Assembly: GCA_026874595.1 (NCBI GenBank)
Contig: JAPPUL010000079.1
Coordinates: 55,001 to 119,000, forward strand
Direction: 5' to 3'
DNA from: Sipunculus nudus
Taxonomy: Eukaryota > Annelida > Sipuncula > Golfingiida > Sipunculidae
DNA length: 64,000 nt
The position numbers and the translations under genes were made by a program. The notes beneath the pieces were generated by a model. That model was not told the origin of the DNA. It ran no database searches and saw only the letters and a list, made by a program, of their open reading frames with translations. Positions within the stretch are counted from its first letter, which is position 1; each line of letters starts with the position of its first letter. Shown one piece after another: positions 1-8,829 of the stretch.

Positions 1-1500
1 AAGTTGTTGTTACAGGGGCTGGGAATGCAGCATTATGCGCAGGTATAGCAGCGCTTGAAAGCGGTGCAGAAGTTATTATAGTGGAAAAAGCAAGTGAAGA
101 GGAGGCAGGAGGCAATACACGCTATACAGCAGGAGCGATGCGATTTGTATATAACTCTAAAGAAGATTTACTGCCACTACTTTTAGATGCATCTGATCCA
201 AAGATAGAGCTAACTGATTTTGGTTCCTACAAAAAAGAACAGTTTGCAAAAGATTTGGTAAAATTTAATAAAGGAAAACCTCTAACCCAACACCAAAAGA
301 TACTGATTGAAAATAGTTATGAAACACTATTATGGCTTTCAAAGAATAATATACGTTTTGAACCTATCTACGAAAGACAAAGCTATAAAAAAGATGGAAG
401 GTACATATTTTGGGGAGGGCTAACGCTAGCCTCGCGGGGGTGAGGGAGACGGTCTTTTTAAATATGAATTAAAGCGTTTTTTGGAATTAGGAGGAAGAGT
501 TATCTATGATGCAGAGGCACACCGTGTAGTTATGCAGGATGGGAAGGTAGTAGGGTTAGAATGTTTAAGAGAAGATGGACAAAAGGATGTATTAGAAGCG
601 GATGCATTAATTCTTGGGTGTGGAGGCTTTGAGTCAAGTAAAGAAAAGCGAGTAAAATATCTAGGTACAAACTGGGCAAAAGCAAAGGTACGGGGGACCC
701 CACATAATACAGGAGGGGGTATAGACATGGCAATAGAGGTGGGAGCGGGATTAAATGGCTTAAAAGACGGATGTCATGCAGTACCGATGGATTTATATAT
801 GCCTGAGTACGGTAATACTAAAATCCCTTATATAGAGAGAAAGAACTATAGGAAGATATGCTATTTTCTGGGTATAATGCTAAATGCAGAAGGCAAACGT
901 TTTGTGGATGAGGGGTTTGATTTTAGAAATTATACATATGCCCAGTTTGGGAGAGAGATAATAAAGCAGCCGGGCCAATTTGCTTGGCAGATTTTTGACA
1001 GTAAGATAGAAGAGTATTTATATAAGGAATATAGTTTTTACGATGCGCATTTTGAGGAAGCCGATACATTAGAAGAGTTGGTAAAGAAGCTTGAAGGAGT
1101 AGATAAGAAGCAGGCTCTTAAGACGTTATATGAATATAATGAATCGGTTATGGAAGGGGTAGAATTTGATCCGACGGCACTTGATGGGAAGGGGACGGAG
1201 GGGATATGGCCGAAGAAGAGCAATTGGGCAAATAAGCTAGACACTCCACCGTATAAAGCATTTCCGTGTGGATGCGGGATAACTTTTTCATATTACGGAG
1301 TATTGGTAGATGGTGATGGGAGAGTATTGCGGGATGATGGTAGAGTGATAGAGGGCTTATACGCATGTGGAGAGATGGTGGGAGGAGTTTTTCTGTATGG
1401 GTATCCCGGAGGATCTGGGTTAACATCGGGAGCGGTATTTGGCCGACTTGCGGGGATGAAAGCGGGCACTCATGGGGGTAGAATTAATGATTTACGGTAG
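1..1500 (+). pseudogene. FAD-dependent tricarballylate dehydrogenase-like flavoprotein (TcuA/fumarate reductase family), 5' truncated by window edge and frameshifted
   Basis: The reading frame is open from base 3 and shows a dinucleotide-binding motif (GAGNAALCAG) followed by VEKA, then NTRYTAGAMRF, which is typical of TcuA-type flavoproteins. It stops at 441-443. Homology resumes one base out of frame at about 439 (GEGDGL) and continues to 1500. The second part has YEYNES and a C-terminal GLYACGEMVGG...GYPGGSGLTSG, the conserved FAD/substrate region of the fumarate reductase/succinate dehydrogenase flavoprotein superfamily. The break is at a run of five G (436-440); four G would keep the frame. 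A sequencing error, true inactivation or slippage are all possible. The family oxidises tricarballylate or reduces/oxidises related dicarboxylates; the substrate here is unknown. The last 19 bases are tandemly duplicated across the stop codon (1478-1515). Confidence 0.8.
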
Positions 1501-1515
1501 AATTAATTATTTAGA
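1478..1515. repeat. 19-bp tandem duplication over the flavoprotein stop codon
   Basis: The unit beginning GGTAGAATTAAT occurs at 1478-1496 and 1497-1515 with two mismatches. It is one of many short tandem duplications at gene ends in this window. Confidence 0.7.
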
Positions 1516-1677
1516 ATAGCCTTTTGTATAATTTAATATTTTAGACATGTAATGCAGTACCTCAGCGTTTGATACTAAAACTCAAAAGCACATTTTCAAA
1601 AGATAATGATTCTTTTGTTATATTCTTTTGTTAAATGGAGAGGTATAAAAACTAGCTTAATGGCTAGTATAAGTTAA

Positions 1678-3219
1678 CTAGTTTGTTTCAAATAACTTAT
1701 CAAGATGCCGATATTCAAGAGCCTCAAGAATATCTTCGTCCATTATGTCTTCACGATCAGCAAGATCAGCAATGCTTCTGCTTAATTTTAATATCTTGTC
1801 GTGTGCCCGTGCAGATAAGTTCATCTTAACGATAGCATCACGTAATAATAGTGCAGTTGAGCTTTTTATCTTACAATACTTTTCTATTTGTCGTCTTCCC
1901 ATTTGGCCATTATTATATATTCTCTCATTCTGAAAACGCCTTTCTTGCCTATCTCTTGCTTGCATTACACGCTCAAGTTTCTTATAACTTGGTTCCTCTT
2001 GGTAATTAGAGCTTGAAAGCTCATCAACACTTACCTTATTTAACTCAAGTTGTAAATCTATTCTATCAAAAAGCGGACCTGATATTTTAGATAAGTAATA
2101 TTTTCTTTGTAAGGCAGTGCATCTACATTCAATTTCAGGGTCGGTCAAATAACCACATGGACATGGATTCATAGTTGCAAGCAGCATAAAACTTGAAGGG
2201 AATGTAACAGAATATTCGGCGCGAGAGATACTAACCTTTCCCTCTTCAAGCGGCTCTCTTAAGACTTGTAAAACATTTTTCTTAAACTCAGCAATTTCAT
2301 CTAAAAATAAAATACCGTTATGAGCAAGAGAGACCTCACCTGGTTTTGGCTGATGGCCGCCACCTATTATTGCGATATCTGATGCGGTATGATGCGGATT
2401 TCTAAAAGGTCTTTGTTTTATAATGAATTGGTCTTTAGGGATGGTGCCATTTACGCTATATATTTCTGTAGTCTCAAGCGCCTCATCAATTGAGAGTAAT
2501 GGTAATATGGAGGGGATACGTTTTGCCATCATGGTTTTGCCACATCCTGGTGGTCCGACCATTAGAACATTATGATTGCCAGCTGAGGCAACTTCAAGTC
2601 CTCGTTTGGCCTGGTACTGTCCTTTTACGTCGGAAAAGTCAAGTTCATATGCTCTTCCATCATTATTTATTATGCTTATATTCTTTTTATATGGTTTTTT
2701 AAAGTCTGGGTTTGAAATTAGATTTATAGCGTCGTCAAGTTTTTTTACGGGATATAGTTCAATGTCTTGAATGAAAGCACATTCTTCTTTATTCGCATCT
2801 GGTACAATAGCGGCTTTAATAGAAGATAGCTTAGCCTCTTTGACAAGTAGCATAGCCCCATTTATACGTTTTACCTGCCCGTTTAAAGATAATTCTCCTG
2901 CAATACTTAGTTGATCTAAGTTTATTTTTGGGTTTAATTGTTTGCTTGATATTAGAATACCGATGGCTATAGGAAGGTCAAAAAGGCTACCCATTTTCTT
3001 AATGCTTGCCGGAGCTAGGTTTACGACTATTTTTTGTTTTGGGAATTCGTAACCTATGTCTGTTATTGCAGACTTAACACGGTCTTTGGCCTCTCTTATA
3101 GCAAGGTCTCCAAGCCCAATTATTTGCATAGTCGGAAGTCCTCTTTGGATATGGACTTCGATTTCTATTGCAATTGTCTCAAGTCCGACTATTGCACAGC
3201 TTCTAATCCGTGTTATCAT
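1678..3219 (-). CDS. comM: ComM/YifB family Mg-chelatase-like AAA+ ATPase
   Basis: This 513-aa protein has the full ComM layout. An N-terminal Lon-like (S5-fold) domain covers about residues 1-170. A Mg-chelatase-type AAA+ core carries Walker A GPPGCGKT (222-229), Walker B ILFLDE (303-308) and the MNPCPCGY cysteine motif. A C-terminal Mg_chelatase_C helical domain ends ILEALEYRHLDKLFETN. In naturally transforming bacteria ComM is a branch-migration helicase that helps integrate incoming DNA; the family is also common in species not known to be competent. The gene is divergent from rplM and no other competence gene is visible. A degraded sequence resembling the last 18 codons of a comM gene lies at 11984-12043. 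Confidence 0.92.
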   Translation of the reverse strand: MITRIRSCAIVGLETIAIEIEVHIQRGLPTMQIIGLGDLAIREAKDRVKSAITDIGYEFPKQKIVVNLAPASIKKMGSLFDLPIAIGILISSKQLNPKINLDQLSIAGELSLNGQVKRINGAMLLVKEAKLSSIKAAIVPDANKEECAFIQDIELYPVKKLDDAINLISNPDFKKPYKKNISIINNDGRAYELDFSDVKGQYQAKRGLEVASAGNHNVLMVGPPGCGKTMMAKRIPSILPLLSIDEALETTEIYSVNGTIPKDQFIIKQRPFRNPHHTASDIAIIGGGHQPKPGEVSLAHNGILFLDEIAEFKKNVLQVLREPLEEGKVSISRAEYSVTFPSSFMLLATMNPCPCGYLTDPEIECRCTALQRKYYLSKISGPLFDRIDLQLELNKVSVDELSSSNYQEEPSYKKLERVMQARDRQERRFQNERIYNNGQMGRRQIEKYCKIKSSTALLLRDAIVKMNLSARAHDKILKLSRSIADLADREDIMDEDILEALEYRHLDKLFETN

Positions 3220-3397
3220 TTACGTTCCTTATCTATATTTTATCTATATTTAAAAAAATATGCATTTATTAATTTAATTTCTTTTAATTCTTTTTTTACA
3301 TGTTTTTATAAAACATCGTTTTTTAATTTATTTTATACCTAGCTTATATGGCTTTATAATTATGCTTGTTTTGAGAGTATTTATAAACATTTATTTA

Positions 3398-3426
3398 TTG
3401 ACTTTTTTTCATGTTAATATTAGTAT
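3398..3426 (+). promoter_or_regulatory. Sigma-70-type promoter for rplM-rpsI
   Basis: TTGACT (3398-3403), a 17-nt spacer and TAGTAT (3421-3426) make a near-consensus housekeeping promoter. It leaves a leader of about 75 nt before the rplM start and is the clearest signal in the comM/rplM divergent region (3220-3507). Confidence 0.65.
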
Positions 3427-3507
3427 TAGTTTTCTAGTGTTGGTTTTTTGGGGTATCGCTATAGTTTAAAATATTATCTAAAAGTTTAGTAAAGAGGGCT
3501 TTATATT

Positions 3508-3957
3508 ATGGGATTGCGCATACAAAATCTTACTACTGTACCTAAGGTCAAGGCTGGTAGTGAAGCTAGGTGGTTTTTAATTAATGGTGAGGATAAGGTA
3601 TTGGGACGGCTTGCAAGTAAGATTGCACTTTTGCTTAGAGGGAAGAATTGTGCAAGATTTACCCCACATCTTCCTGGGAATATTAATGTGATAGTAACTA
3701 ATGCAAAGAAGATATGGCTTACAGGAGAGAAGGTATTGGATAAGAAATATTATCGTCATACTGGCTATCCTGGAGGGCTTAAGGTTAGATCTTATAAAGA
3801 TGCTTTGGAGAGCGATTATGAATTTCCGTTAAGGCATGCAGTTAAGGGGATGTTACCTAAAAATAGGCTTGGGCGAAAGTTGATATTGTCGCTTAAAATT
3901 TATGCGGGAGAAGAGCATCCGCATGCTGGACAAAAGCCTACTGAAGTTAAAGTATAA
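3508..3957 (+). CDS. rplM: 50S ribosomal protein L13
   Basis: The 149-aa product matches L13 over its length: WFLINGEDKVLGRLAS near the N-terminus, then GDK-region equivalents, YYRHTGYPGGLK and AVKGMLPKNRLGRK in the C-terminal half, ending in EEHPHAGQKP. L13 binds 23S rRNA early in large-subunit assembly. The N-terminal extension (about 18 residues before EARWFLING) is slightly longer than usual. It starts with ATG after an AGAGGG ribosome-binding site and is followed 56 nt later by rpsI, the usual L13-S9 pair. The stop codon sits in a 14-bp AT-rich tandem repeat. Confidence 0.97.
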   Translation: MGLRIQNLTTVPKVKAGSEARWFLINGEDKVLGRLASKIALLLRGKNCARFTPHLPGNINVIVTNAKKIWLTGEKVLDKKYYRHTGYPGGLKVRSYKDALESDYEFPLRHAVKGMLPKNRLGRKLILSLKIYAGEEHPHAGQKPTEVKV

Positions 3958-3985
3958 AAAATAAAGTATAAAAAATAAAGTATAG
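3949..3985. repeat. 14-bp tandem repeat between rplM and rpsI
   Basis: The unit AAAGTATAAAAAAT occurs 2.6 times in perfect copies (3949-3962, 3963-3976, partial to 3985) and contains the rplM stop codon. Confidence 0.75.
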
Positions 3986-4013
3986 ATTAAATAAAATATT
4001 AGGAGCTATTATA

Positions 4014-4409
4014 TTGACAGGAAAGAATGTATTAAGTACAGTAGGCAGGCGAAAGACATCTATAGCCCGTGTACGTCTTTGGAAAGGGGAAGGGGCATTT
4101 GAAGTTAATGGGATGGATTTTAAAGACTATTTTGAGAGAAAGGTACATAGGATAACTGTGCAAAAGCCTTTGGAAGTTACTGATAGTTTGGGGCAATGTA
4201 ATGTTATAGTTAGTGTTTCAGGTGGTGGAAAAAGTGGGCAAGCTGGAGCAATATGTCATGGCGTTTCTCGAGCATTACTTTCTTTGGATTCAGAGAATAG
4301 ATTACCGCTTAAGAAGAATGGCTTTTTAACCCGAGATTCTAGAATGGTTGAAAGAAAGAAATATGGTAGAAAAGGTGCACGAAAAAGCTTTCAGTTCTCT
4401 AAACGATAA
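4014..4409 (+). CDS. rpsI: 30S ribosomal protein S9
   Basis: The 131-aa protein has the S9 hallmarks: VGRRKTSIARVRLWKG at the N-terminus, VSGGGKSGQAGAICHGVSRAL in the middle, and a basic tail ending GARKSFQFSKR that reaches the decoding P site. The start is TTG, set by AGGAG about 8 nt upstream and by alignment to the S9 N-terminus; no upstream in-frame ATG fits. It is co-transcribed with rplM and probably followed by alaS 89 nt downstream. Confidence 0.97.
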   Translation: MTGKNVLSTVGRRKTSIARVRLWKGEGAFEVNGMDFKDYFERKVHRITVQKPLEVTDSLGQCNVIVSVSGGGKSGQAGAICHGVSRALLSLDSENRLPLKKNGFLTRDSRMVERKKYGRKGARKSFQFSKR

Positions 4410-4498
4410 CAGATTTCATATGGCAGCTATCTTTCGACTCCTCTTTTAGTTAGATTTAAATACTAATATTATATTAATTATTAATCCTTAGGTGCTAT

Positions 4499-7177
4499 AT
4501 GAAAAGTTATAAGCTTAGGCAGCTATTTTTAGAGTTTTTTGAAACCAAAGGACATAAGATTGTACCTTCAAGCTCATTAATACCTATGGGAGATGCAAGC
4601 TTGCTATTTACCACAGCAGGCATGGTTCAGTTCAAGAGTCAATTTGCAACAGAGGATCCAAACAGTTTATCTTATAAAAGAGCAGCTTCTTGTCAAAAGT
4701 GCTTAAGAACAAGTGATTTAGAGCTTGTAGGCAAAACAATACGTCATCATACGTTTTTTGAGATGCTAGGAAACTTCTCTTTTGGCGATTATTTTAAAAA
4801 AGAAAGTATAGAGTTTGCCTGGGAGTTTTCGAAAGAGGTAATAAATCTTGATAAAAGTCGTATTTTAGTATCAGTATATGAAGATGACGATGAAGCTTTT
4901 GATTTGTGGAACAAGCATATAGGTATTTCTAAGGATAAAATTGTTCGTCTTGGGAAAGCGGATAATTTCTGGGGGCCTGCAGGTGATACTGGTCCCTGTG
5001 GTCCTTGTTCTGAATTGTATTATGACATAGGAGAGTCTACAAATAATGAGCTTATCGATAGTACAATAGGAGGTGATAATGACCGCTATATTGAGTATTG
5101 GAATCTTGTTTTTAATGAGTTTAATAAGTCTCTAGATGGGGCTTATAATCCTTTAAAATACAAGGGAGTAGATACAGGGATGGGTCTTGAACGACTTACT
5201 ATGGTGAGTGAGGGGCTTGACTCAGTGTATAAGACAGATTTGTTTGAACCTATAATTAAAGAGATTATAAAGCTTACAAATGGTGGAAGGTACGAGGGTT
5301 CAAAATCTGGTATATATAATCTTATAGCAGATCATATAAGAGCAATATCCTTTTTGCTTGCAGAAGATATAATACCCTCGAATGAGGGGCGTGGATATGT
5401 AATACGCCGATTATTAAGACGAGCAACTCGAGCTGGTAGTAGTATAGGGTTTGAGAAGCCATTTTTGTTTGCGCTTATAGATGTTGTGTGTAAATGCGTT
5501 TCAGACTATCCTGAGGTTGAACAAGCTAAAGATAAGATTAAGAAGATAGTAAAGTCAGAAGAAGATATTTTTCTAAACACGTTAAAAGAAGGGAGTGTGT
5601 ATTTAGATAACCTTGTAACAAAGATGGAAGAGAGAGGAGAGGTACTTATAGCGGGAGAGGAAGCATTTAAATTATATGATTCAATGGGTTTTCCAGTAAG
5701 TCTTTTGGAAGAGATAGCGTATGAGAAAGGACTTAAAGTGGACCTTGCAAGATATGAAGAGCTTATGGAGGGACAAAGAGAAAAAGCGAGGCAGAGTTGG
5801 ACAAAAGAGAATAATCGTTTACCTAAAGAAGTTTTGAATTTAGATACATTGTATTTAGACACATTGTATATGGAAGAGTCTGCGTGTGAATCGAGGATAG
5901 ACTACATACTAGAAGATGATTCTAAGGACTTTTTATATAGTAAGTTGGATGTAGTTAGAGTTTCAGGTGCTGGTATTAAAGATGTAATTCTATTATTAGA
6001 TAAGACAGTGTTTTACGGGGAATCAGGCGGGCAAGTTGGTGATGTTGGGAAGCTTTATAAAGCAAGCGAAGAAGGAGAAGAAGATTGCGAGTTAAAAGTT
6101 ATTGACACAAAGCGTGTGGATAAATTAATATTGCATTATTGTCGTTTAGAAAGAGGGGAGATAAGAATAGGTGATAAAGTAAAATGCGATGTTGAACTTG
6201 AGCGAAAGAAATCGATAGCGCGTAATCATTCAGCAACACATCTGCTACAAAAGGCGTTGAAAGACAATTTAGGAACGCATGTAAGACAACTTGGTTCACT
6301 GGTAAAAGATGATAAACTTAGGTTTGACTTTTCTCATTTTAACGCACTTAGTATAGATGAGATATTACGGGTTGAAAAACAAGTTAACGACACAATATTG
6401 CATAACAAAGAGACACAAATAGAGGAGATGGAGCAAGGAGAGGCGTTATCAAAGGGAGCATTAGCCTTTTTCGGAGATAAATACGCAGATAAGGTTCGAA
6501 CAGTACGCCTATATGACTCATTTGAACTTTGCGGCGGGACACATGTTAAGCGTACAGGAGACATAGGGGTATTTAAGATAATATCAGAGAGCTCAATATC
6601 AAGCGGGACAAGGCGAATAGAAGCGATAACCGGTTTTAAGGCATTAGAGGATTACATGGAATTATTTAATGTTGATAAAGAGCTTTCTCTTCTTCTAAAT
6701 ATAAAGGATAGAAGAGAATATGTTGAAAAGATAAAGAGGCTTAAGCAAGCGGGCAAGAGATTAGAAAAAGAGATTAAATTGCTAAAAGATAAGTTATCAT
6801 TATCGGCGATAGATGAGAAGCTAAAAGAGTCGTTAATAAAGATATCCGATATAAATTATATAGGTCTTGAACTAGAGGATAAGGATATAAAAGAGCTTAA
6901 GAAGGTTAATGACTATATAAAGGGAAAGTATGAGAATATAGTAACATTGCTAATATCTTGCATAGGCGAAGAAGTATATTATATAGCAAGCGTATCTAAT
7001 GGAATAAATGCAAGATACAAGGCAAATGAGATTATAAAGAGCGTATCAATTATCTTAGAAGGGCAAGGAGGGGGGAAAGACATAATAGCTCAAGGGCGTG
7101 GGATAAAGATAGATAATGTAAAAGAGGCGATAGAGCATGTAAGAGATCATATTATCCAGAATGGGAGTATAGCTTAG
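4499..7177 (+). CDS. alaS: Alanyl-tRNA synthetase
   Basis: At 892 aa this is a full-length class II AlaRS. The catalytic core shows FTTAGMVQFK, SCQKCLRTSDLE, HHTFFEMLGNFSFGDYFK (motif 2 region), GDTGPCGPCSE and the motif 3 region DTGMGLERL. The editing domain has the zinc ligands NHSATHLL and CGGTHVKRTGDIG, and the C-terminal DHHA1/C-Ala region ends with GQGGGKDIIAQGRG. It charges tRNA-Ala and clears Ser/Gly mischarging. A 15-bp imperfect repeat encodes LDTLYLDTLY at about 5840-5870, between the aminoacylation and editing parts. The start follows an AGG site (CCTTAGGTGCTAT). Confidence 0.97.
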   Translation: MKSYKLRQLFLEFFETKGHKIVPSSSLIPMGDASLLFTTAGMVQFKSQFATEDPNSLSYKRAASCQKCLRTSDLELVGKTIRHHTFFEMLGNFSFGDYFKKESIEFAWEFSKEVINLDKSRILVSVYEDDDEAFDLWNKHIGISKDKIVRLGKADNFWGPAGDTGPCGPCSELYYDIGESTNNELIDSTIGGDNDRYIEYWNLVFNEFNKSLDGAYNPLKYKGVDTGMGLERLTMVSEGLDSVYKTDLFEPIIKEIIKLTNGGRYEGSKSGIYNLIADHIRAISFLLAEDIIPSNEGRGYVIRRLLRRATRAGSSIGFEKPFLFALIDVVCKCVSDYPEVEQAKDKIKKIVKSEEDIFLNTLKEGSVYLDNLVTKMEERGEVLIAGEEAFKLYDSMGFPVSLLEEIAYEKGLKVDLARYEELMEGQREKARQSWTKENNRLPKEVLNLDTLYLDTLYMEESACESRIDYILEDDSKDFLYSKLDVVRVSGAGIKDVILLLDKTVFYGESGGQVGDVGKLYKASEEGEEDCELKVIDTKRVDKLILHYCRLERGEIRIGDKVKCDVELERKKSIARNHSATHLLQKALKDNLGTHVRQLGSLVKDDKLRFDFSHFNALSIDEILRVEKQVNDTILHNKETQIEEMEQGEALSKGALAFFGDKYADKVRTVRLYDSFELCGGTHVKRTGDIGVFKIISESSISSGTRRIEAITGFKALEDYMELFNVDKELSLLLNIKDRREYVEKIKRLKQAGKRLEKEIKLLKDKLSLSAIDEKLKESLIKISDINYIGLELEDKDIKELKKVNDYIKGKYENIVTLLISCIGEEVYYIASVSNGINARYKANEIIKSVSIILEGQGGGKDIIAQGRGIKIDNVKEAIEHVRDHIIQNGSIA

Positions 7178-7195
7178 GTTATAGGGGAAATATGG

Positions 7196-8392
7196 TTGGA
7201 AGAAAGATATAAAATGCCAGAAAGATATAAAATGCCAGATAATAGAGGATATTTTGGGCGTTTTGGAGGGGAGTATGTCCCAGAGACATTAATGTATGCC
7301 TTAGAAGAGCTTGAAGAGGGTTTTGTTAATCTGGTTGGAAGGGATGCTTTTGATGGTGAGTATAGAAAATACTTAAAAGACTACATAGGACGTCCAAGTC
7401 CGTTATATTACGCAGCAAGTCTAAGTAAAAGATATGATGTAAAGCTGTACTTAAAAAGAGAAGATTTAAATCACACAGGGTCACATAAAATAAACAACGC
7501 ACTAGGGCAAGTACTGCTTGCAAAGTTTCTAGGGAAGAAGCGAATAATAGCAGAAACAGGGGCAGGGCAGCATGGAGTGGCAACAGCAACAGCCTGTGCA
7601 TTACTTGGACTTGAATGTCATATATACATGGGTAAGGTAGATATAGAAAGACAAAAGCTAAACGCAAGTAGGATAAAGCTATTAGGAGGGAACCTAATAC
7701 CTGTGGAGACAGGTAGTATGACATTAAAGGACGCCCTAAACGAGGCACTAAGAGACTGGACCTTAAACGTAAAGACGACACATTATGTAATAGGGTCTGT
7801 AGCGGGGCCAAAGCCGTTTCCAAAGATGGTAAGAGAGTTTCAAAAGGTGATAGGGCAGGAGGCAAAAGAGCAGATAAAGTTAAAAGAGGGGAGATTGCCG
7901 TCTAAGTTGATAGCATGCGTAGGGGGTGGAAGTAATGCAATAGGGTTATTTTATGCCTTTCTGGAGGATGAAGCTGTTGTAATGTACGGTATTGAAGCAG
8001 GGGGAGAGGGTCTTTCATTAAGGGGGCGGCATGCAGCAACTTTGACAAAAGGGCGTGTTGGGATATTGCATGGGAGTAAAAGTTATGTATTGTGCGATGA
8101 ATATGGCCAGATAGAGGATGTGCATTCGATAGCGGCAGGACTTGATTATCCTGGGGTGGGGCCAGAGCATTCTTATCTTAAAGAGAGCAATCGCGTTAAA
8201 TATGATACAATAACAGACTCAGAGGCGCTTATAGGCTTTAAGATGTTATCAGAAATGGAAGGAATAATACCTGCGTTTGAAAGTGCACATGCACTAGGCT
8301 ATATGAACAAGTTAGAATCTAGAATGGAATTGGAAAGAGGGGAACTTATAATAATAAACCTATCAGGGCGAGGTGATAAAGACATTATATGA
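7196..8392 (+). CDS. trpB: Tryptophan synthase beta chain
   Basis: The 398-aa PLP enzyme condenses indole with serine. It has the N-terminal [16 protein letters not shown], the PLP lysine in [13 protein letters not shown] (K98 with the start used), [13 protein letters not shown], the phosphate-binding GGGSNAIG and the C-terminal LSGRGDKD. The predicted start is TTG; ATG at 7214 and 7232 are alternatives because an 18-bp in-frame tandem duplication (7202-7237) repeats ERYKMP. Normally trpA follows directly. Here trpA is 3.9 kb away, separated by a TRAP transporter, and the trpB 3' end is duplicated in front of trpA. No other trp genes are in the window. Confidence 0.95.
   Translation: MEERYKMPERYKMPDNRGYFGRFGGEYVPETLMYALEELEEGFVNLVGRDAFDGEYRKYLKDYIGRPSPLYYAASLSKRYDVKLYLKREDLNHTGSHKINNALGQVLLAKFLGKKRIIAETGAGQHGVATATACALLGLECHIYMGKVDIERQKLNASRIKLLGGNLIPVETGSMTLKDALNEALRDWTLNVKTTHYVIGSVAGPKPFPKMVREFQKVIGQEAKEQIKLKEGRLPSKLIACVGGGSNAIGLFYAFLEDEAVVMYGIEAGGEGLSLRGRHAATLTKGRVGILHGSKSYVLCDEYGQIEDVHSIAAGLDYPGVGPEHSYLKESNRVKYDTITDSEALIGFKMLSEMEGIIPAFESAHALGYMNKLESRMELERGELIIINLSGRGDKDII
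7202..7237. repeat. 18-bp in-frame tandem duplication at the trpB start
   Basis: GAAAGATATAAAATGCCA is present twice (7202-7219, 7220-7237) without mismatch. It duplicates a candidate ATG start with its purine-rich upstream sequence and leaves three possible trpB starts. Confidence 0.85.
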
Positions 8393-8449
8393 GAGTAAAT
8401 AATTAGTTATAAGTAAGTAAGTTATGAGAATATAAGAAGTATTATAAAG
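8261..8449. repeat. Direct repeat copy A: trpB 3' end plus trpA 5' remnant
   Basis: This segment (intact trpB codons from [10 protein letters not shown] to the stop, then about 31 nt of spacer and a trpA start remnant) is repeated at 12153-12340. The trpA remnant at 8424 reads Met-Arg-Ile-stop where intact trpA reads Met-Arg-Ile-Gln, so this copy is dead. The two copies bracket the TRAP transporter block. Confidence 0.9.
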
Positions 8450-8518
8450 ATTAGAAAACCGCATTTCCACTATCTGATTTTAAAAGACCTAAAACCAACG
8501 AGTAAGGAAAGACTGTCG

Positions 8519-8635
8519 CTATGATTTAAGTTCTTGACAAGGCAAGGATAGAGAGCAAGTAAAGCACATATTTTTTGGGTCTATATCAACTATAAAATCA
8601 ATAGTTCTGGTAGAGAGAACATAGCCCAAAGACAT
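8519..8635 (-). pseudogene. Possible decayed ISL3-type transposase N-terminus
   Basis: On the minus strand an ATG at 8635 opens a short frame reading LSTRTIDFIVDIDPKN, then a cysteine cluster (CFTC and LPC) before a stop at 8519-8521. Weak further similarity (SFLTRW, NQIVEMRF) follows to about 8455. This resembles the N-terminal zinc-binding region of ISL3-family transposases, but it is short and broken and the assignment is tentative. It sits just inside the left repeat of the inserted TRAP block. The remaining 8636-8829 is AT-rich, with only the hairpin described separately. Confidence 0.3.
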
Positions 8636-8714
8636 TTTCTATTTGGACTCTAATCAGTTTGAATTCCAAATGTAACAATAAGAGCAAATTATAATATAAT
8701 AGGTCTTTTTTTTA

Positions 8715-8756
8715 AAAAAGTTTTTTTAATGGGAAATCGGTCCAAAAAAACTTTTT
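8715..8756. terminator. 13-bp perfect inverted repeat upstream of TAXI receptor
   Basis: AAAAAGTTTTTTT (8715-8727) and AAAAAAACTTTTT (8744-8756) are perfect reverse complements around a 16-nt loop. An A/T-only stem with T runs on both sides could act as a weak bidirectional terminator, a regulatory site or an old element terminus. The sequence does not decide which. Confidence 0.4.
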
Positions 8757-8829
8757 ATACCTTGCTCTCCTGCTTTTTTGTACCTTTAAAACAAACTAAA
8801 TAAAAACAAACAAACTAATAAAAGGAGAT

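Noticed and set aside
7326-7865. Long Leu/Pro/Ser-rich open frame antisense to trpB, and similar frames antisense to many plus-strand genes
   Set aside because: Plus-strand genes are purine-rich, so stop codons are rare on the complementary strand; the translations are low-complexity and lie wholly inside well-identified genes.
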